From assembly GCA_035275065.1 (NCBI GenBank), contig DATENM010000105.1, forward strand, positions 62,001-126,000: a stretch of DNA of 64,000 nucleotides, given 5' to 3'. Origin of the DNA: Blastocatellia bacterium. Lineage in GTDB: Bacteria; Acidobacteriota; Blastocatellia; UBA7656. This document shows, in pieces, positions 33,881-43,663 of the stretch (position 1 is its first letter; each line of letters opens with the position of its first letter). A program made the position numbers and the translations under genes. The notes under the pieces are model-generated. The model did no database searches. It was given only the letters and a program-made list of their open reading frames with translations, and was not told where the DNA came from.

Positions 33881-34621
33881 ATGATAAATACCCTTACCAC
33901 TCCAACGACCGCCAAAGACCGGCTCGTCGTCGCGCTCGACGTGCCCGACCGCCGCGGCGCTCTTGAACTGGTCGAGCAAGTGAGCGGCCTGGTCGGCATG
34001 TTTAAGATCGGCAGTCAGCTCTTTACCGCTGAAGGGCCTGAGCTGGTGCGCGAGATCGTCCGCGCCGGCGAGCGCGTCTTTCTCGACTTGAAGTACCATG
34101 ACATCCCCAACACGGTCGCCGGGGCGGTGGAAGCCGCGGCGCGGCTGGGGGTGACGATCCTCAATGTCCACACGCTCGGCGGCGGCGAGATGATGCGCGC
34201 CGCGGCGCATGCGGTCGGCGACCGCGGATTGCTGTGGATCACGCGCCCGGCGGTGCTCGGCGTCACCGTGCTGACGAGCATGGACAAAGGCGACCTCGCC
34301 GACGTAGGCATCACTTCGGATTTGCGCGAAGAAGTGGTGCGGCTGGCGACGCTGGCCCGCGACTCTGGGCTGGATGGCATCGTCGCCTCGCCGCACGAGA
34401 TTCGCCTGATCCGCGAGCGCATCGCCGCCAAAGGCTTCATCGTCCTGACCCCAGGGATACGCCCCGCGTGGTCGGCCAAAGGCGACCAGAAGCGCATCGC
34501 CACGCCCGCCGACGCCATCCGCGATGGCGCCGACTTCATCGTCATTGGCCGCGCCATCAGCGACAGCCCGGAGCCGCGCGCTGCCGCCGAGCGCATCGTT
34601 GAAGAGATTGACCGCGGCTAG
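33881..34621 (+). CDS. pyrF: Orotidine-5'-phosphate decarboxylase
   Basis: A 246-residue type-I OMP decarboxylase, the last step of UMP synthesis. The catalytic charge network is seen as Lys42 in F-K-I-G, and D-L-K-Y-H-D (Asp69, Lys71, Asp74). V-L-T-P-G-I-R and A-D-F-I-V-I-G-R-A-I hold the phosphate-binding loops near the C-terminus. The protein is cytosolic and works as a dimer. No other pyr gene is adjacent. A long perfect hairpin follows the stop by 24 bases. Confidence 0.96.
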   Translation: MINTLTTPTTAKDRLVVALDVPDRRGALELVEQVSGLVGMFKIGSQLFTAEGPELVREIVRAGERVFLDLKYHDIPNTVAGAVEAAARLGVTILNVHTLGGGEMMRAAAHAVGDRGLLWITRPAVLGVTVLTSMDKGDLADVGITSDLREEVVRLATLARDSGLDGIVASPHEIRLIRERIAAKGFIVLTPGIRPAWSAKGDQKRIATPADAIRDGADFIVIGRAISDSPEPRAAAERIVEEIDRG

Positions 34622-34645
34622 AACGGTTTTCGATTGCGTTTGCCC

Positions 34646-34703
34646 TGTAGCGCAATCAGATAGATTGCGCGAGTCACTGCGCAATCTATCTGATTGCGCT
34701 ACA
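34646..34703. terminator. 25-bp perfect palindrome after pyrF
   Basis: Left arm 34646-34670 and right arm 34679-34703 are perfectly complementary around an 8-base loop. The arms hold a GCGCAAT word shared with the inner palindrome at 2289-2334. It may end pyrF transcription but lacks a clear poly-T, so it may be a repeat element. Confidence 0.65.
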
Positions 34704-34718
34704 CCCGAAGGCGCCGCC

Positions 34719-35630
34719 ATGAATTTCTCGACAGTCAGCGGCTTCTCGACCCCCTTGCTGATGGCTGTGGCCATCGCAGCGGCTGGCATCGTCAAACCCG
34801 CAGGTGCGGCGACGGCGGTTGCCGCGCCGCCGCAGAAGGCCGGCGGCGTTGAATGTCAGGAGATGAAGGAGCGCGCCGCGATGCCCGCCGACGATGTCAA
34901 AAAACGCGTCCCGCCTTATCGCGTCGAAGGCAGCGGCCCGCTGCTGGTTTACATCGCCGGTTTGGACGGCACGGGCGAGCTTTTCTTCAAGCAAGCCCCG
35001 GCGCTGGCGCGCTCATACCGTGTAGCGACCTTCCGCTCGCGCGACGATGCGCCGTTCACTTATGAAGACCTGGCCGACGACGTGGCGGCAATCATCAGCG
35101 ACCTCGGCGAGCGACGCGCCACCATCGTCGCCGAATCGTTCGGCGGCGGCGTCGCCTTCACCTTCGCGCTGCGCCATTCGGCGATGGTCGAACGATTAGT
35201 GATCGTCAACTCGTTCGCGCGGTTTCATGCGCGACTTAAGATCAAGCTGGCGGTGATGTTCGGCTCGGTGATGCCTTTCTGGGTGACGTCGCAGGCGCGA
35301 CTGTTCGCCAATACCCTGGGCCTGCGGGCCGAAGGTGTGGAGGTCGAAGACCGCCGCCGCTTCTTCAAAGCCATCCGCACGGTCAAGCGCCCGAGCTATC
35401 TGCGCCGCTTGCAACTGATCGCCGAATTAAACCTCGAAGACCGCCTTGCGGAGATTCAAGCGCCGACGCTTTTCATCGCCGGCGATAAAGACCTGCTGAT
35501 TCCCTCGGTGCGTGAAGCCCAAGCGATGGCGGCGCGAATGCCGAACGCCAAAGTGAAGATCATCAAGGGCGCGGGCCATGCCGGCCTGCTCGGCAACCGC
35601 GTACGGCTTGCCGATCTGATGACCGAATGA
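34719..35630 (+). CDS. Alpha/beta-hydrolase, exported or membrane-anchored
   Basis: A 303-residue hydrolase. Residues 9-35 are hydrophobic and Ala-rich, probably a signal peptide. The nucleophile is Ser in V-A-E-S-F-G-G-G near residue 140; the Asp is in A-G-D-K-D-L-L-I-P near 257; the catalytic His in G-A-G-H-A-G near 287. The G-x-S-x-G elbow is E-S-F-G-G here. The start at 34719 directly follows the pyrF palindrome. A later ATG at 34863 would remove the signal-like part. Substrate is unknown; esters or lactones are typical. Confidence 0.78.
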   Translation: MNFSTVSGFSTPLLMAVAIAAAGIVKPAGAATAVAAPPQKAGGVECQEMKERAAMPADDVKKRVPPYRVEGSGPLLVYIAGLDGTGELFFKQAPALARSYRVATFRSRDDAPFTYEDLADDVAAIISDLGERRATIVAESFGGGVAFTFALRHSAMVERLVIVNSFARFHARLKIKLAVMFGSVMPFWVTSQARLFANTLGLRAEGVEVEDRRRFFKAIRTVKRPSYLRRLQLIAELNLEDRLAEIQAPTLFIAGDKDLLIPSVREAQAMAARMPNAKVKIIKGAGHAGLLGNRVRLADLMTE

Positions 35631-35640
35631 CGCGGCGGCC

Positions 35641-37539
35641 TCACCGCGGCTCTGCCACCCCAGCGCCCGACTCACGCTTTTCTTGCTTTGTCGCCCGGAT
35701 CAAATCCCGGCGGCGATAGATGATGAAGCGTTCGACGGCGCCGACGTTTTTGTAAAGGCTCAGCACATCGGCGAGCTCCGCATAGCGCGCCATCGCCAGG
35801 TCGTCGTTAAAGAAGCCAAGCTCGTCAATGATGTATTCGGGATAGACCGCCGCCAGCTCCTCGGCCAGCTCGCGCCGCGCCGCCGCCGTGTCGCGCTCGC
35901 CAAGCACCTTTCGGTAATCATGGCTGAAATAATGGATGTCGGCGGGCACGCCGGTCAGCGGCTGCGTGCTCAGGTACTTTGACGCCGGCAGCAGTCCCGA
36001 CCAGAAGTAAATCTCAGGCCGATAGCCCCAGACGAAGAGATAATCCGAAGGGCCTGCCGGTGGGCGCTCGCGCGGGCCGCCGCGGCGCAAGGCTTCGAGG
36101 CCGAGCGCATCCGCGGCTTCCGGCTGAAGACCTTTTACTGCCGCCGCGACCCGGCGCTCTTCATCTTTCAAGCGCCCGTGAAACCAGTCATGCGCCTCTG
36201 CGCCTGGCGCGCCGCGCAGCCAGCCAACGGCAAACACTGCCGTGCGTGTATGAAATCTCACAAAGGTCACAGCGAAGCCCAACCCCAGCAATGCCAGGCA
36301 GGCCAGCCGCCATCGCCGCCTGCGCGCCCTGCGCAGAGCGTCCGCCTGGCTCTCCGGCGAGGGGCCCCCCTGATCGGCAAGCGCGGCAAAAATGCCGGTC
36401 AAGCCGCGCCCGCCGATCAGGCACAGCGCCGGCAGCACTTGAAGAAAATAATGGCCAAAGAAACGCCCGCCCACAGACATCCCCGCGAACGAGACCGCGA
36501 ACCATAGGAGCAGCGCGGCGTCGGCTCTGACCGCCGCATCGGCCACGAAACTGGCTCCTGTAGCGGTTTCCGCGTCGCTCTGCACCGCACTTCTGAGCCG
36601 CTTATAGGTCGTCACCGCGACAAACAGCAGAGCGGCCAGCAGCGTGTTGTTGATCAGAAAGTAATAGCCGGTCTGAGCGAGCGCCGTGGCGATCACTTGC
36701 GACATCGGATAGTACCGCGCATAGCGCGCCCCCCAGACCCAGACATCCTGCCAGTAATCACTCAGCGCATGATTGCTTGCCAGATAGATGACAAACATCA
36801 GCGTGCCGATTGCGAAACCGACAAGCGAGAACAGCCAGACGCGGGGACGCCGGGACGCGGCGACGCGGCGTTGCCAGTAATGCGCGAGCAAGAGAAAGAG
36901 GGCAAAGAAGGCGAGGCCGAAAGCGCCCTTCGGGTTAGTCTGTGTGGCGACGGCGACCGCCGCGCCGCCCGCCACGGCAAAGACGGCGCTCTGCCGCCGC
37001 GTGACGTTGCGCCCGAAGACATCGTCGCGCGAGCGCAGCAGCCAGTAGGCGCCCGCCACATACGGCAGGGTCATCAAAAAATCGGTGTTCAGTCCCTGCA
37101 CATGCCCCGTCGTGAAGATCGTCGAGACGACCGCGAACAGCGCCGCCGCTGTCAAGCCGATGCGCTCGCTGTAAAAGCGCCTGCCGAAGACATAGAGCAT
37201 CGCCGACACGGCAATGGAATAAACGATGGTGAATAGACGAATGGTTAGAATGTGCGCGCCGAACAGTTTGAACAGCGCCGCATAGAGCAACACGATGCCG
37301 GGCGGCTTGTCGAAATAGATGTCGCGATAGAGCGCCTTGCCGCGCAGCAATTCTTCGGCGGCGGCGAACCATAGCCCATCGTCCTGGTAAAGATAGCCCG
37401 CGTAAAAGATGCGCAGCAAAAAGGTGACGGCGACAATGGCGGCAAACACCGTGAAGACCGTGCGGCGATCAAAGTGGCCCTGAGAGCCGGTTTCGTGGCG
37501 GGTCGGCGTGGCAGGCAGCGATGGGGCTTCGGCGCGCAC
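35641..37539 (-). CDS. ArnT-like membrane glycosyltransferase (GT39/GT83 fold)
   Basis: A 632-residue integral membrane transferase with about 11-12 helices in the first 430 residues. The catalytic acidic pair is in the first outer loop (Y-Q-D-D-G-L-W, about 52-58), and F-D-K-P-P-G follows, as in ArnT/PMT-type GT-C enzymes that move a sugar from polyprenyl phosphate to an envelope acceptor. The soluble C-terminus (470-632) is outside. The start codon is GTG 37539, 4 bases after the ttcA stop. A GC-rich repeat patch (36840-36870) is read within a loop as R-R-V-A-A-S-R-R-P-R-V. Confidence 0.82.
   Translation of the reverse strand: MRAEAPSLPATPTRHETGSQGHFDRRTVFTVFAAIVAVTFLLRIFYAGYLYQDDGLWFAAAEELLRGKALYRDIYFDKPPGIVLLYAALFKLFGAHILTIRLFTIVYSIAVSAMLYVFGRRFYSERIGLTAAALFAVVSTIFTTGHVQGLNTDFLMTLPYVAGAYWLLRSRDDVFGRNVTRRQSAVFAVAGGAAVAVATQTNPKGAFGLAFFALFLLLAHYWQRRVAASRRPRVWLFSLVGFAIGTLMFVIYLASNHALSDYWQDVWVWGARYARYYPMSQVIATALAQTGYYFLINNTLLAALLFVAVTTYKRLRSAVQSDAETATGASFVADAAVRADAALLLWFAVSFAGMSVGGRFFGHYFLQVLPALCLIGGRGLTGIFAALADQGGPSPESQADALRRARRRRWRLACLALLGLGFAVTFVRFHTRTAVFAVGWLRGAPGAEAHDWFHGRLKDEERRVAAAVKGLQPEAADALGLEALRRGGPRERPPAGPSDYLFVWGYRPEIYFWSGLLPASKYLSTQPLTGVPADIHYFSHDYRKVLGERDTAAARRELAEELAAVYPEYIIDELGFFNDDLAMARYAELADVLSLYKNVGAVERFIIYRRRDLIRATKQEKRESGAGVAEPR
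36840..36870 (-). repeat. GCGACGCGG repeat patch inside the glycosyltransferase gene
   Basis: CGGGACGCGGCGACGCGGCG is made of the same words as the palindrome at 33005-33115. It is in frame within the gene and adds an Arg/Ala-rich loop. Confidence 0.5.
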
Positions 37540-37543
37540 AGTG

Positions 37544-38461
<918 letters not shown>

Positions 38462-38645
38462 CGAAGGTTGATGGTAGCACACGCCCGCGGGCTCTCGCCA
38501 TTGCGGCGAAATACGAGTCAACCGCTATTCGGTAATCTGACGCGCAGCCCTGAGACTCGCTGGTCACAGGCTGTGGCGGCGCGGCAGAAAATCATTTATA
38601 AATGGCATGTGGCGCCAGCTCAGAATGGGGCAAGGAGTCAACGCA

Positions 38646-39083
38646 ATGAAAAGCCTCGGCGCGCTCATCACCCTGACCTTGCTTGCGCTCACGGCCACCG
38701 CGCAGCGGGCGCAGAACAACACCGACGAAGCGCTCAAAGCGCGTAACGCGCCGGACGTCTTCGTCTATAAGGCGTCGTCCATCGGTTCCGACGGAAAGCA
38801 CAGTTCCAGCTTCACCATTGAAGTGGGCAATAACGGGACGAAGACCATCAGCGCCATCGAGTGGGAATACCAATCGCCCGAAGCGGTCGCCGGGTATGGG
38901 GATCACCTGCGCTTTCGCAGCGCCGACTTGAAGATCAGGCCGACAGAAAAGAAGATGCTGACCCGCGAAGTCCGCCACTACACCGTCAGTTTTGTCACCA
39001 GCTTCAACCTCAGCACGGTGCGCATTCTTCGCGTCGAGTACGACGACGGCGCCTTCTGGCAGCGCCCGGCTGATGACAAATAG
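38646..39083 (+). CDS. Small secreted hypothetical protein
   Basis: A 145-residue exported protein with a signal peptide (1-19, ends A-T-A). The mature part is a single beta-sandwich-like domain with F-T-I-E-V-G-N-N-G-T-K-T-I and A-I-E-W-E-Y, which resembles Ig-like/DUF domains of Acidobacterial exported proteins. AAGGAG lies about 9 bases before the start. It is divergent from ttcA and convergent with the thioredoxin/NHL gene, 14 bases away. No function can be assigned. Confidence 0.75.
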   Translation: MKSLGALITLTLLALTATAQRAQNNTDEALKARNAPDVFVYKASSIGSDGKHSSSFTIEVGNNGTKTISAIEWEYQSPEAVAGYGDHLRFRSADLKIRPTEKKMLTREVRHYTVSFVTSFNLSTVRILRVEYDDGAFWQRPADDK

Positions 39084-39097
39084 CTTGCCCGGCCGCG

Positions 39098-41110
39098 TCA
39101 GTTCGTCACCTTCAGCGAGTAGCTGGCCGTGAGCTGGCGATTGCCCACGCCCGCTTTGACGCGCACAGGCAGACTGACCATCGCCTCTTTGAAAAAGCAG
39201 AGGCTTTCCTTCTTCGCTTCGCAGTAATAGATCACGATGTCGGCCTTCACGGTCGCGTCGCCTGCGCCGAGCTTTACGGACAGGCTGACGGGGAACTGCG
39301 GATTGCGCAACGTCTTCTCGCCTTCGGCAAACAGCGGCTGGCCCTGCGAAGTAATCTTTACTACGGTTGGTGCCTGCGCGTTCAGCTTGTAGCCGGCGGG
39401 CAAGTCGAGGTTGATCGTCAAGGTCGCCTCGCCCGGCTCGATGGTCTGCGCCGCCAGCTCAACGGCGTCGCCGGCAAAGGTTTTCGAGCGCGCCGTCGGC
39501 ATCAACTTTTCAAGCCCTTTCAATTGCAGAGTCTCCGTGCGGCGCGTCTTCAAATCAACGACGCGGATGGCGTGATTGTTGGTGTCGGCGACGTAGAGCT
39601 TGCCGCCCGCGACCGCCAGGCCAGCCGGCTCGTCAAACCTGGCGCGCGAGCCGTCTTCAAGCCCGCTCTCGCCGGTGCCTGCAAAGGTCTCGGCGGTGCG
39701 CTTGTCGGGCGAGACGCGCTTGACCTTGTTGTTGTAGGTGTCTGCGACATAGAGCCAGCCGTCGTGATAAGTCACGCCTAAAGGATGCTGCAATCGCACC
39801 TCATCGCCGTGGCCATCGCGGTCGCCGAACTCGAACAGGTCTTCACCCACTATGGTCGTCACGTTGCCCGACGGGTCGAGGTCGGCGGCGCGCACCGAGC
39901 TGACTTCGCTATCGGCAAAGTAAAGTTTCTTGCCGTCGGAGGTAATCCCTGAGGGCTGCGCCAGCGCCGCTTTGTCGAGCGGCCCGTCCATGCGGCCTTC
40001 GCGGCCTGTGCCGGCGTAAGGGGTGATGCCGCCGGTCTTCGGGTTCATGCGCCAGAGCTGATGCGGCCCGGCCATGGCGATGTAGAGCAAGCCATCGTGC
40101 AGCGTCAAATCCCACGGCGAGTTCAACGCCACCTGTCGTCCCTGGCCGCCAAAGGTGACATACTCGCGCGACTGCTCGCCGGTGCCGGCAATGGTCGTCA
40201 CCGCGCGCTTGCTTAAATCAACGGCGCGGAGCGCATGATTTTCGGTGTCGGCGACGTAAAGGACGTTGGCTGCCGCGTCGAAAGCCATGCCCTGCGGGTG
40301 GTTGAAGGTCGCCGAATTGTAGTCGCCGTCACTAAAGCCGATGTCGCCCGCGCCGATGATCTCTTTCACAGAGTTGTCGGCGAGCGAGACGACGACGACG
40401 CGGTTGTGATTCGAGTCGCTGACGAATAACTGCTGTGTCTTTTCGTCGGCCAGCACTTTGCCGGGGAAGGCAAGCAAGCCGGTGGGCGTGCGGTGGCGTT
40501 CGAGCGCCAGTTTCAATGGCCGGCGATCAATCTGTTTCTTGGCGTCGAAGGTCGCGATCATGCCGCTGATGTAGCGGTCGAGCGCCTCGAAGCCGCCTTC
40601 GCCTTCGAGCCGGCCAACGACTTTGCCCGCGGGGTCTATCAGCATCAGCGTCGGCCATGCGCGCACCGCAAACTCGCTCCAGACGCGGTGGTCTTTATCG
40701 TTGATGACCGGATGCTCGATCTCGTAACGCAGGATGGCCTGGCGAATGTTGTCGGTCTCTTTTTCTGTGGTGAACTTCGCCGAATGCACGCCGATGACGA
40801 CCAGCTCGTCGGGGTATTTCTTTTCCAGCTTCTTCAAATTCGGAATGATGTGCATGCAGTTGATGCAGCAGTAAGTCCAGAAGTCGAGCAGCACGATCTT
40901 GCCGCGCAGCTCGCGGATCGAGATGGGGCGGTCGGTGTTCAACCACTGCAAGCCTTCGGGGAAATCGGGCGCGTTCACTTTGCCTTCGTATTCGGGCATG
41001 GCCTTTTGTCCTTCCTGAACGGTCGCGCCTGCCGAAGCAAGCGCCGGCCCGCCGAGCGTGGCGGCGAGCAACGAGAGTACAAGCATCACAGCAATTCTTT
41101 TCATACGCAT
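39098..41110 (-). CDS. Thioredoxin-like / NHL-repeat protein (NHLRC2-like)
   Basis: A 670-residue exported protein. A signal peptide (about 1-25) is followed by a thioredoxin-like domain (about 40-200) with the active site W-T-Y-C-C-I-N-C-M-H: Cys-Ile-Asn-Cys is the redox pair. An NHL beta-propeller with six repeats (about 220-540; L-F-V-S-D-S-N-H-N-R, L-Y-V-A-D-T-x-N-x) follows, then a beta-sandwich domain with Y-Y-C-E-A-K. The order equals that of human NHLRC2. It may catalyse thiol-disulfide exchange in the periplasm. It is the last gene of the long minus-strand run, 76 bases after cofH. Two start codons six bases apart are equally possible. Confidence 0.88.
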   Translation of the reverse strand: MRMKRIAVMLVLSLLAATLGGPALASAGATVQEGQKAMPEYEGKVNAPDFPEGLQWLNTDRPISIRELRGKIVLLDFWTYCCINCMHIIPNLKKLEKKYPDELVVIGVHSAKFTTEKETDNIRQAILRYEIEHPVINDKDHRVWSEFAVRAWPTLMLIDPAGKVVGRLEGEGGFEALDRYISGMIATFDAKKQIDRRPLKLALERHRTPTGLLAFPGKVLADEKTQQLFVSDSNHNRVVVVSLADNSVKEIIGAGDIGFSDGDYNSATFNHPQGMAFDAAANVLYVADTENHALRAVDLSKRAVTTIAGTGEQSREYVTFGGQGRQVALNSPWDLTLHDGLLYIAMAGPHQLWRMNPKTGGITPYAGTGREGRMDGPLDKAALAQPSGITSDGKKLYFADSEVSSVRAADLDPSGNVTTIVGEDLFEFGDRDGHGDEVRLQHPLGVTYHDGWLYVADTYNNKVKRVSPDKRTAETFAGTGESGLEDGSRARFDEPAGLAVAGGKLYVADTNNHAIRVVDLKTRRTETLQLKGLEKLMPTARSKTFAGDAVELAAQTIEPGEATLTINLDLPAGYKLNAQAPTVVKITSQGQPLFAEGEKTLRNPQFPVSLSVKLGAGDATVKADIVIYYCEAKKESLCFFKEAMVSLPVRVKAGVGNRQLTASYSLKVTN

Positions 41111-41186
41111 TGAGGGGCGCGCTGCTGCCATCAGCGAGCGCGCCTGCTTCAAGTATATCGAATCGGAGAAAAGATTTATTCCAGGC

Positions 41187-42383
41187 TCAATCGGCGTATG
41201 TCCGCACGATCTCGTAAAGCGTCGTGCGTTCGGCGGGCGTGCGGCCAAGCTCGCGAATGCGCCTCTGGAATTCTTCGGGAGAAAGGTACTCGCCTGAAGT
41301 CGAGCCGGCTTCGCGCGAGATGTTCTCGTTCATCAGCGTGCCGCCATAATCGTTAGCGCCGGCGCGCAGGCAGGCTTGCGTGATCTCGCGCGACATCTTC
41401 ACCCATGACACTTGAATGTTATCGATCCAGCCTTGCAGCATCAGCCGCGAGAGCGCGTGGACTTTCAGATGCTCCTCGACGGTCGGGCCGGGGCGCGCGT
41501 CGCCGGAGCGGTACAATTGCGTGAACTCATGCACGAAGCCGAGCGGCACGAATTCTGTGAAGCCGCCCGTCTCTTTCTGCACGTCGCGCAGCAACATCAG
41601 GTGACGCACCCAGTGTTCTACGGATTCCGTGTGGCCGTACATCATCGTCGAAGTCGTGCGGATGCCGAGCCGGTGCGCGGTTCGGATGACGTCGAGCCAC
41701 TGGCTGACCTTCAACTTGATGCGCTCGATCTGGTGGCGCACGTCGTCGTCTAAAATCTCTGCTGCCGTGCCGGGCAGCGTGCCGAGGCCGGCGTCTTTGA
41801 GCATCGCCAGATAATCCTTGAGCGGCATCCCTGTCAGCTCGACGCCATAGACGACTTCCATCGGCGAGAAGGCATGGACGTGCATCCCTGGCGTCGCCGC
41901 TTTGATGGCGCGCAGCAGGTCGCGGTAATAAAACGGCTCCAGGTCGCGTGGCAAACCGCCCTGCACGCAGACTTCGCGCGCGCCCATCTCCCAGGCTTCA
42001 CGGGCGCGGCGCTGAATCTCGTCGAATGAATGAAAGTAAGCGTCCGACTGGCGCGGCGCGCGGCTGAAGGCGCAGAAGCGGCAGCCGACGAAACAGATGT
42101 TGGTGAAGTTGATGTTGCGGTTGACGACATAGGTGATCACGTCGCCGACGCGATTGCGGCGAATGTGATCGGCGGCAAGCACGAGGGCTTCTAATTCGTG
42201 ACCGCTCGTCTGCGCCAGCCGCATGCCGTCATCAAAATCCAGCTCGCGCCCGCCGAGCGCGCGGTCGAGCGTCGCGGCAACCGGGCGGTCAATCTGCGCG
42301 AGCAAGGCGTCGAGCCGGCCCGGCGTGTCCCAGTGGATCGCGTTCAGCGCCGCGTTCGAGGGCGCTTTTTCAATCTGTAACAT
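41187..42383 (-). CDS. cofH: FO synthase subunit CofH
   Basis: A 398-residue radical-SAM enzyme that joins L-tyrosine's 4-hydroxybenzyl group to 5-amino-6-ribitylaminouracil on the way to the deazaflavin FO. The cluster motif is Cys97, Cys101, Cys104 (C-F-V-G-C-R-F-C-A-F). H-A-F-S-P-M-E-V near 178 and L-P-G-T-A-A-E-I-L-D-D near 215 fit CofH; menaquinone-pathway MqnC/MqnE differ here. The C-terminal G-G-T-L-M-N-E-N-I-S-R is also typical. The start ATG 42383 touches the preceding gene's TGA, so they are translated in step. The partner cofG is 4.1 kb upstream on the same strand. Confidence 0.9.
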   Translation of the reverse strand: MLQIEKAPSNAALNAIHWDTPGRLDALLAQIDRPVAATLDRALGGRELDFDDGMRLAQTSGHELEALVLAADHIRRNRVGDVITYVVNRNINFTNICFVGCRFCAFSRAPRQSDAYFHSFDEIQRRAREAWEMGAREVCVQGGLPRDLEPFYYRDLLRAIKAATPGMHVHAFSPMEVVYGVELTGMPLKDYLAMLKDAGLGTLPGTAAEILDDDVRHQIERIKLKVSQWLDVIRTAHRLGIRTTSTMMYGHTESVEHWVRHLMLLRDVQKETGGFTEFVPLGFVHEFTQLYRSGDARPGPTVEEHLKVHALSRLMLQGWIDNIQVSWVKMSREITQACLRAGANDYGGTLMNENISREAGSTSGEYLSPEEFQRRIRELGRTPAERTTLYEIVRTYAD

Positions 42384-42806
42384 TCAATACTCCCACGAAG
42401 TGCCGTCTTCGGGCGTCAGCCGCAGATAGCTCGTCTGCTCGTCACCCACCTGGCCATAGATTTCGAGGAAGGCGGGATCATCGGTCGTGCCAAAGTACTT
42501 ATCGCCGAGGGCGCGATAGACCGCTTCGCGCTCCTGCGGGTCGTTGACTTCGAGCGCCTGGCCATAAAAAGAGACGCCGCGATACTTCGGCTTGTCGCCG
42601 CCGTCAATCACCCAGCCGATGCGCGGCTCGCGTTTAATCGCCCGGCTCTTGGCGCTGGTCGTGTAGGTGCCGACATAATACGCGCCGTTCATCAGCACGT
42701 ACCACACCGGCACGACACGCGGGTAACCGCGCGCGTCCGTGTAAGCCAGCCGCATCAACTCGCCGGTTTCGCAAAGCTCTTTGAGTCCCGCTGACAGTTC
42801 TTTCAT
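42384..42806 (-). CDS. PNPOx-like flavin/F420-binding split-barrel protein
   Basis: A 140-residue protein with a split beta-barrel of the pyridoxamine-phosphate-oxidase-like type. M-R-L-A-Y-T-D-A-R-G-Y-P-R-V-V-P-V-W-Y is the usual opening, with I-K-R-E-P-R-I-G-W-V-I-D near 60. Members bind FMN, F420 or heme. F420 use is suggested by direct abutment with cofH (its TGA and the cofH ATG are adjacent), but it is not proved. The preceding mtnC gene ends 69 bases away. Confidence 0.75.
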   Translation of the reverse strand: MKELSAGLKELCETGELMRLAYTDARGYPRVVPVWYVLMNGAYYVGTYTTSAKSRAIKREPRIGWVIDGGDKPKYRGVSFYGQALEVNDPQEREAVYRALGDKYFGTTDDPAFLEIYGQVGDEQTSYLRLTPEDGTSWEY

Positions 42807-42875
42807 AACTCTCCCGCCCCGGCTGCGCGCCCAACAAGTTGAAATCTATCACGCGCCACTTTGGATAGCCATTCT

Positions 42876-43625
42876 CTACGGCATCACCTCGTCGAGCGAG
42901 GAACTGGCGGCGTGTGACGAGGGCGGTTGCGGCGGATTGCCCGGTCGGACGCAGAGCCGCGTGTCAAAGCCCGCCGCGCCCGCCGCGTCGAGCTCGGCAA
43001 CCACGTCCGAGATGAATAACATCTCTGCCGGCTGACAATCGAGCGCGGCGGCGATGCGGCGGTAGCTCTCTGCGTCGCGCTTCGCGCCGACGCGGGTGTC
43101 GAAGTAATCGCGGATGAAGCGCGTCAGGTCGCCGGCTTCGGTATGTGAGAAAAGTAACTTTTGCGCCAGCACGCTGCCCGACGAATAGATGCAGATGTCG
43201 CGCCCCGCGTCGTGCCAGCGGACGAAAGCGCGCGGCACGTCGGCGAAGAGTTGCGAGCGCAATTCGCCCGCACGGTAGCCCGCCTCCCAGATGCGCCCCT
43301 GCAAGGATTTGAGCGGCGTCACCTTTCTGTCCTGATCCATCAGCCACTCGGCGTAAGCCGCAACCGACGCGAGTCGCGCCTCATCGCTGTCCGCTTGAAT
43401 CGGCGGCGGCGACAATCCTTGCGCGATGTCGCGGGCCTGCTCGGCGATCAATTGCGCGATGTCGATTTGCACATCGCTGTCTGTAGAGTGGGCGCTCAAA
43501 AAGGCATTCAGGCGAAGGCGGGCGTAAGGGAATAGCACCTCATAGACGAAATCAATCGGCGTCGTCGTGCCCTCGATGTCGAGCAGGATGACGCGCGGCG
43601 GATGATCGGGAAGTGGCGTGCTCAC
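42876..43625 (-). CDS. mtnC: Enolase-phosphatase MtnC
   Basis: A 249-residue HAD-family enzyme of methionine salvage that enolises and dephosphorylates diketomethylthiopentyl-1-phosphate. Motif I is L-L-D-I-E-G-T-T-T-P-I (Asp16, Glu18), the MtnC-specific form. Y-S-S-G-S-V-L-A-Q-K-L-L-F holds motif II, and L-F-I-S-D-V-V-A-E-L-D-A-A motif IV. It is the third of the three salvage genes in transcription order (mtnB, mtnD, mtnC), 38 bases after mtnD. Confidence 0.93.
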   Translation of the reverse strand: MSTPLPDHPPRVILLDIEGTTTPIDFVYEVLFPYARLRLNAFLSAHSTDSDVQIDIAQLIAEQARDIAQGLSPPPIQADSDEARLASVAAYAEWLMDQDRKVTPLKSLQGRIWEAGYRAGELRSQLFADVPRAFVRWHDAGRDICIYSSGSVLAQKLLFSHTEAGDLTRFIRDYFDTRVGAKRDAESYRRIAAALDCQPAEMLFISDVVAELDAAGAAGFDTRLCVRPGNPPQPPSSHAASSSLDEVMP

Positions 43626-43663
43626 AACAATCCGTAGGGCGAGGCGTCGCCCGGTTACTTGCG

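Noticed and set aside
41187..42383. Assignment as MqnC or MqnE (menaquinone futalosine pathway)
   Set aside because: The H-A-F-S-P-M-E and L-P-G-T-A-A-E-I-L-D-D segments and the nearby cofG and F420-type oxidoreductases fit CofH better; no other mqn gene is near.
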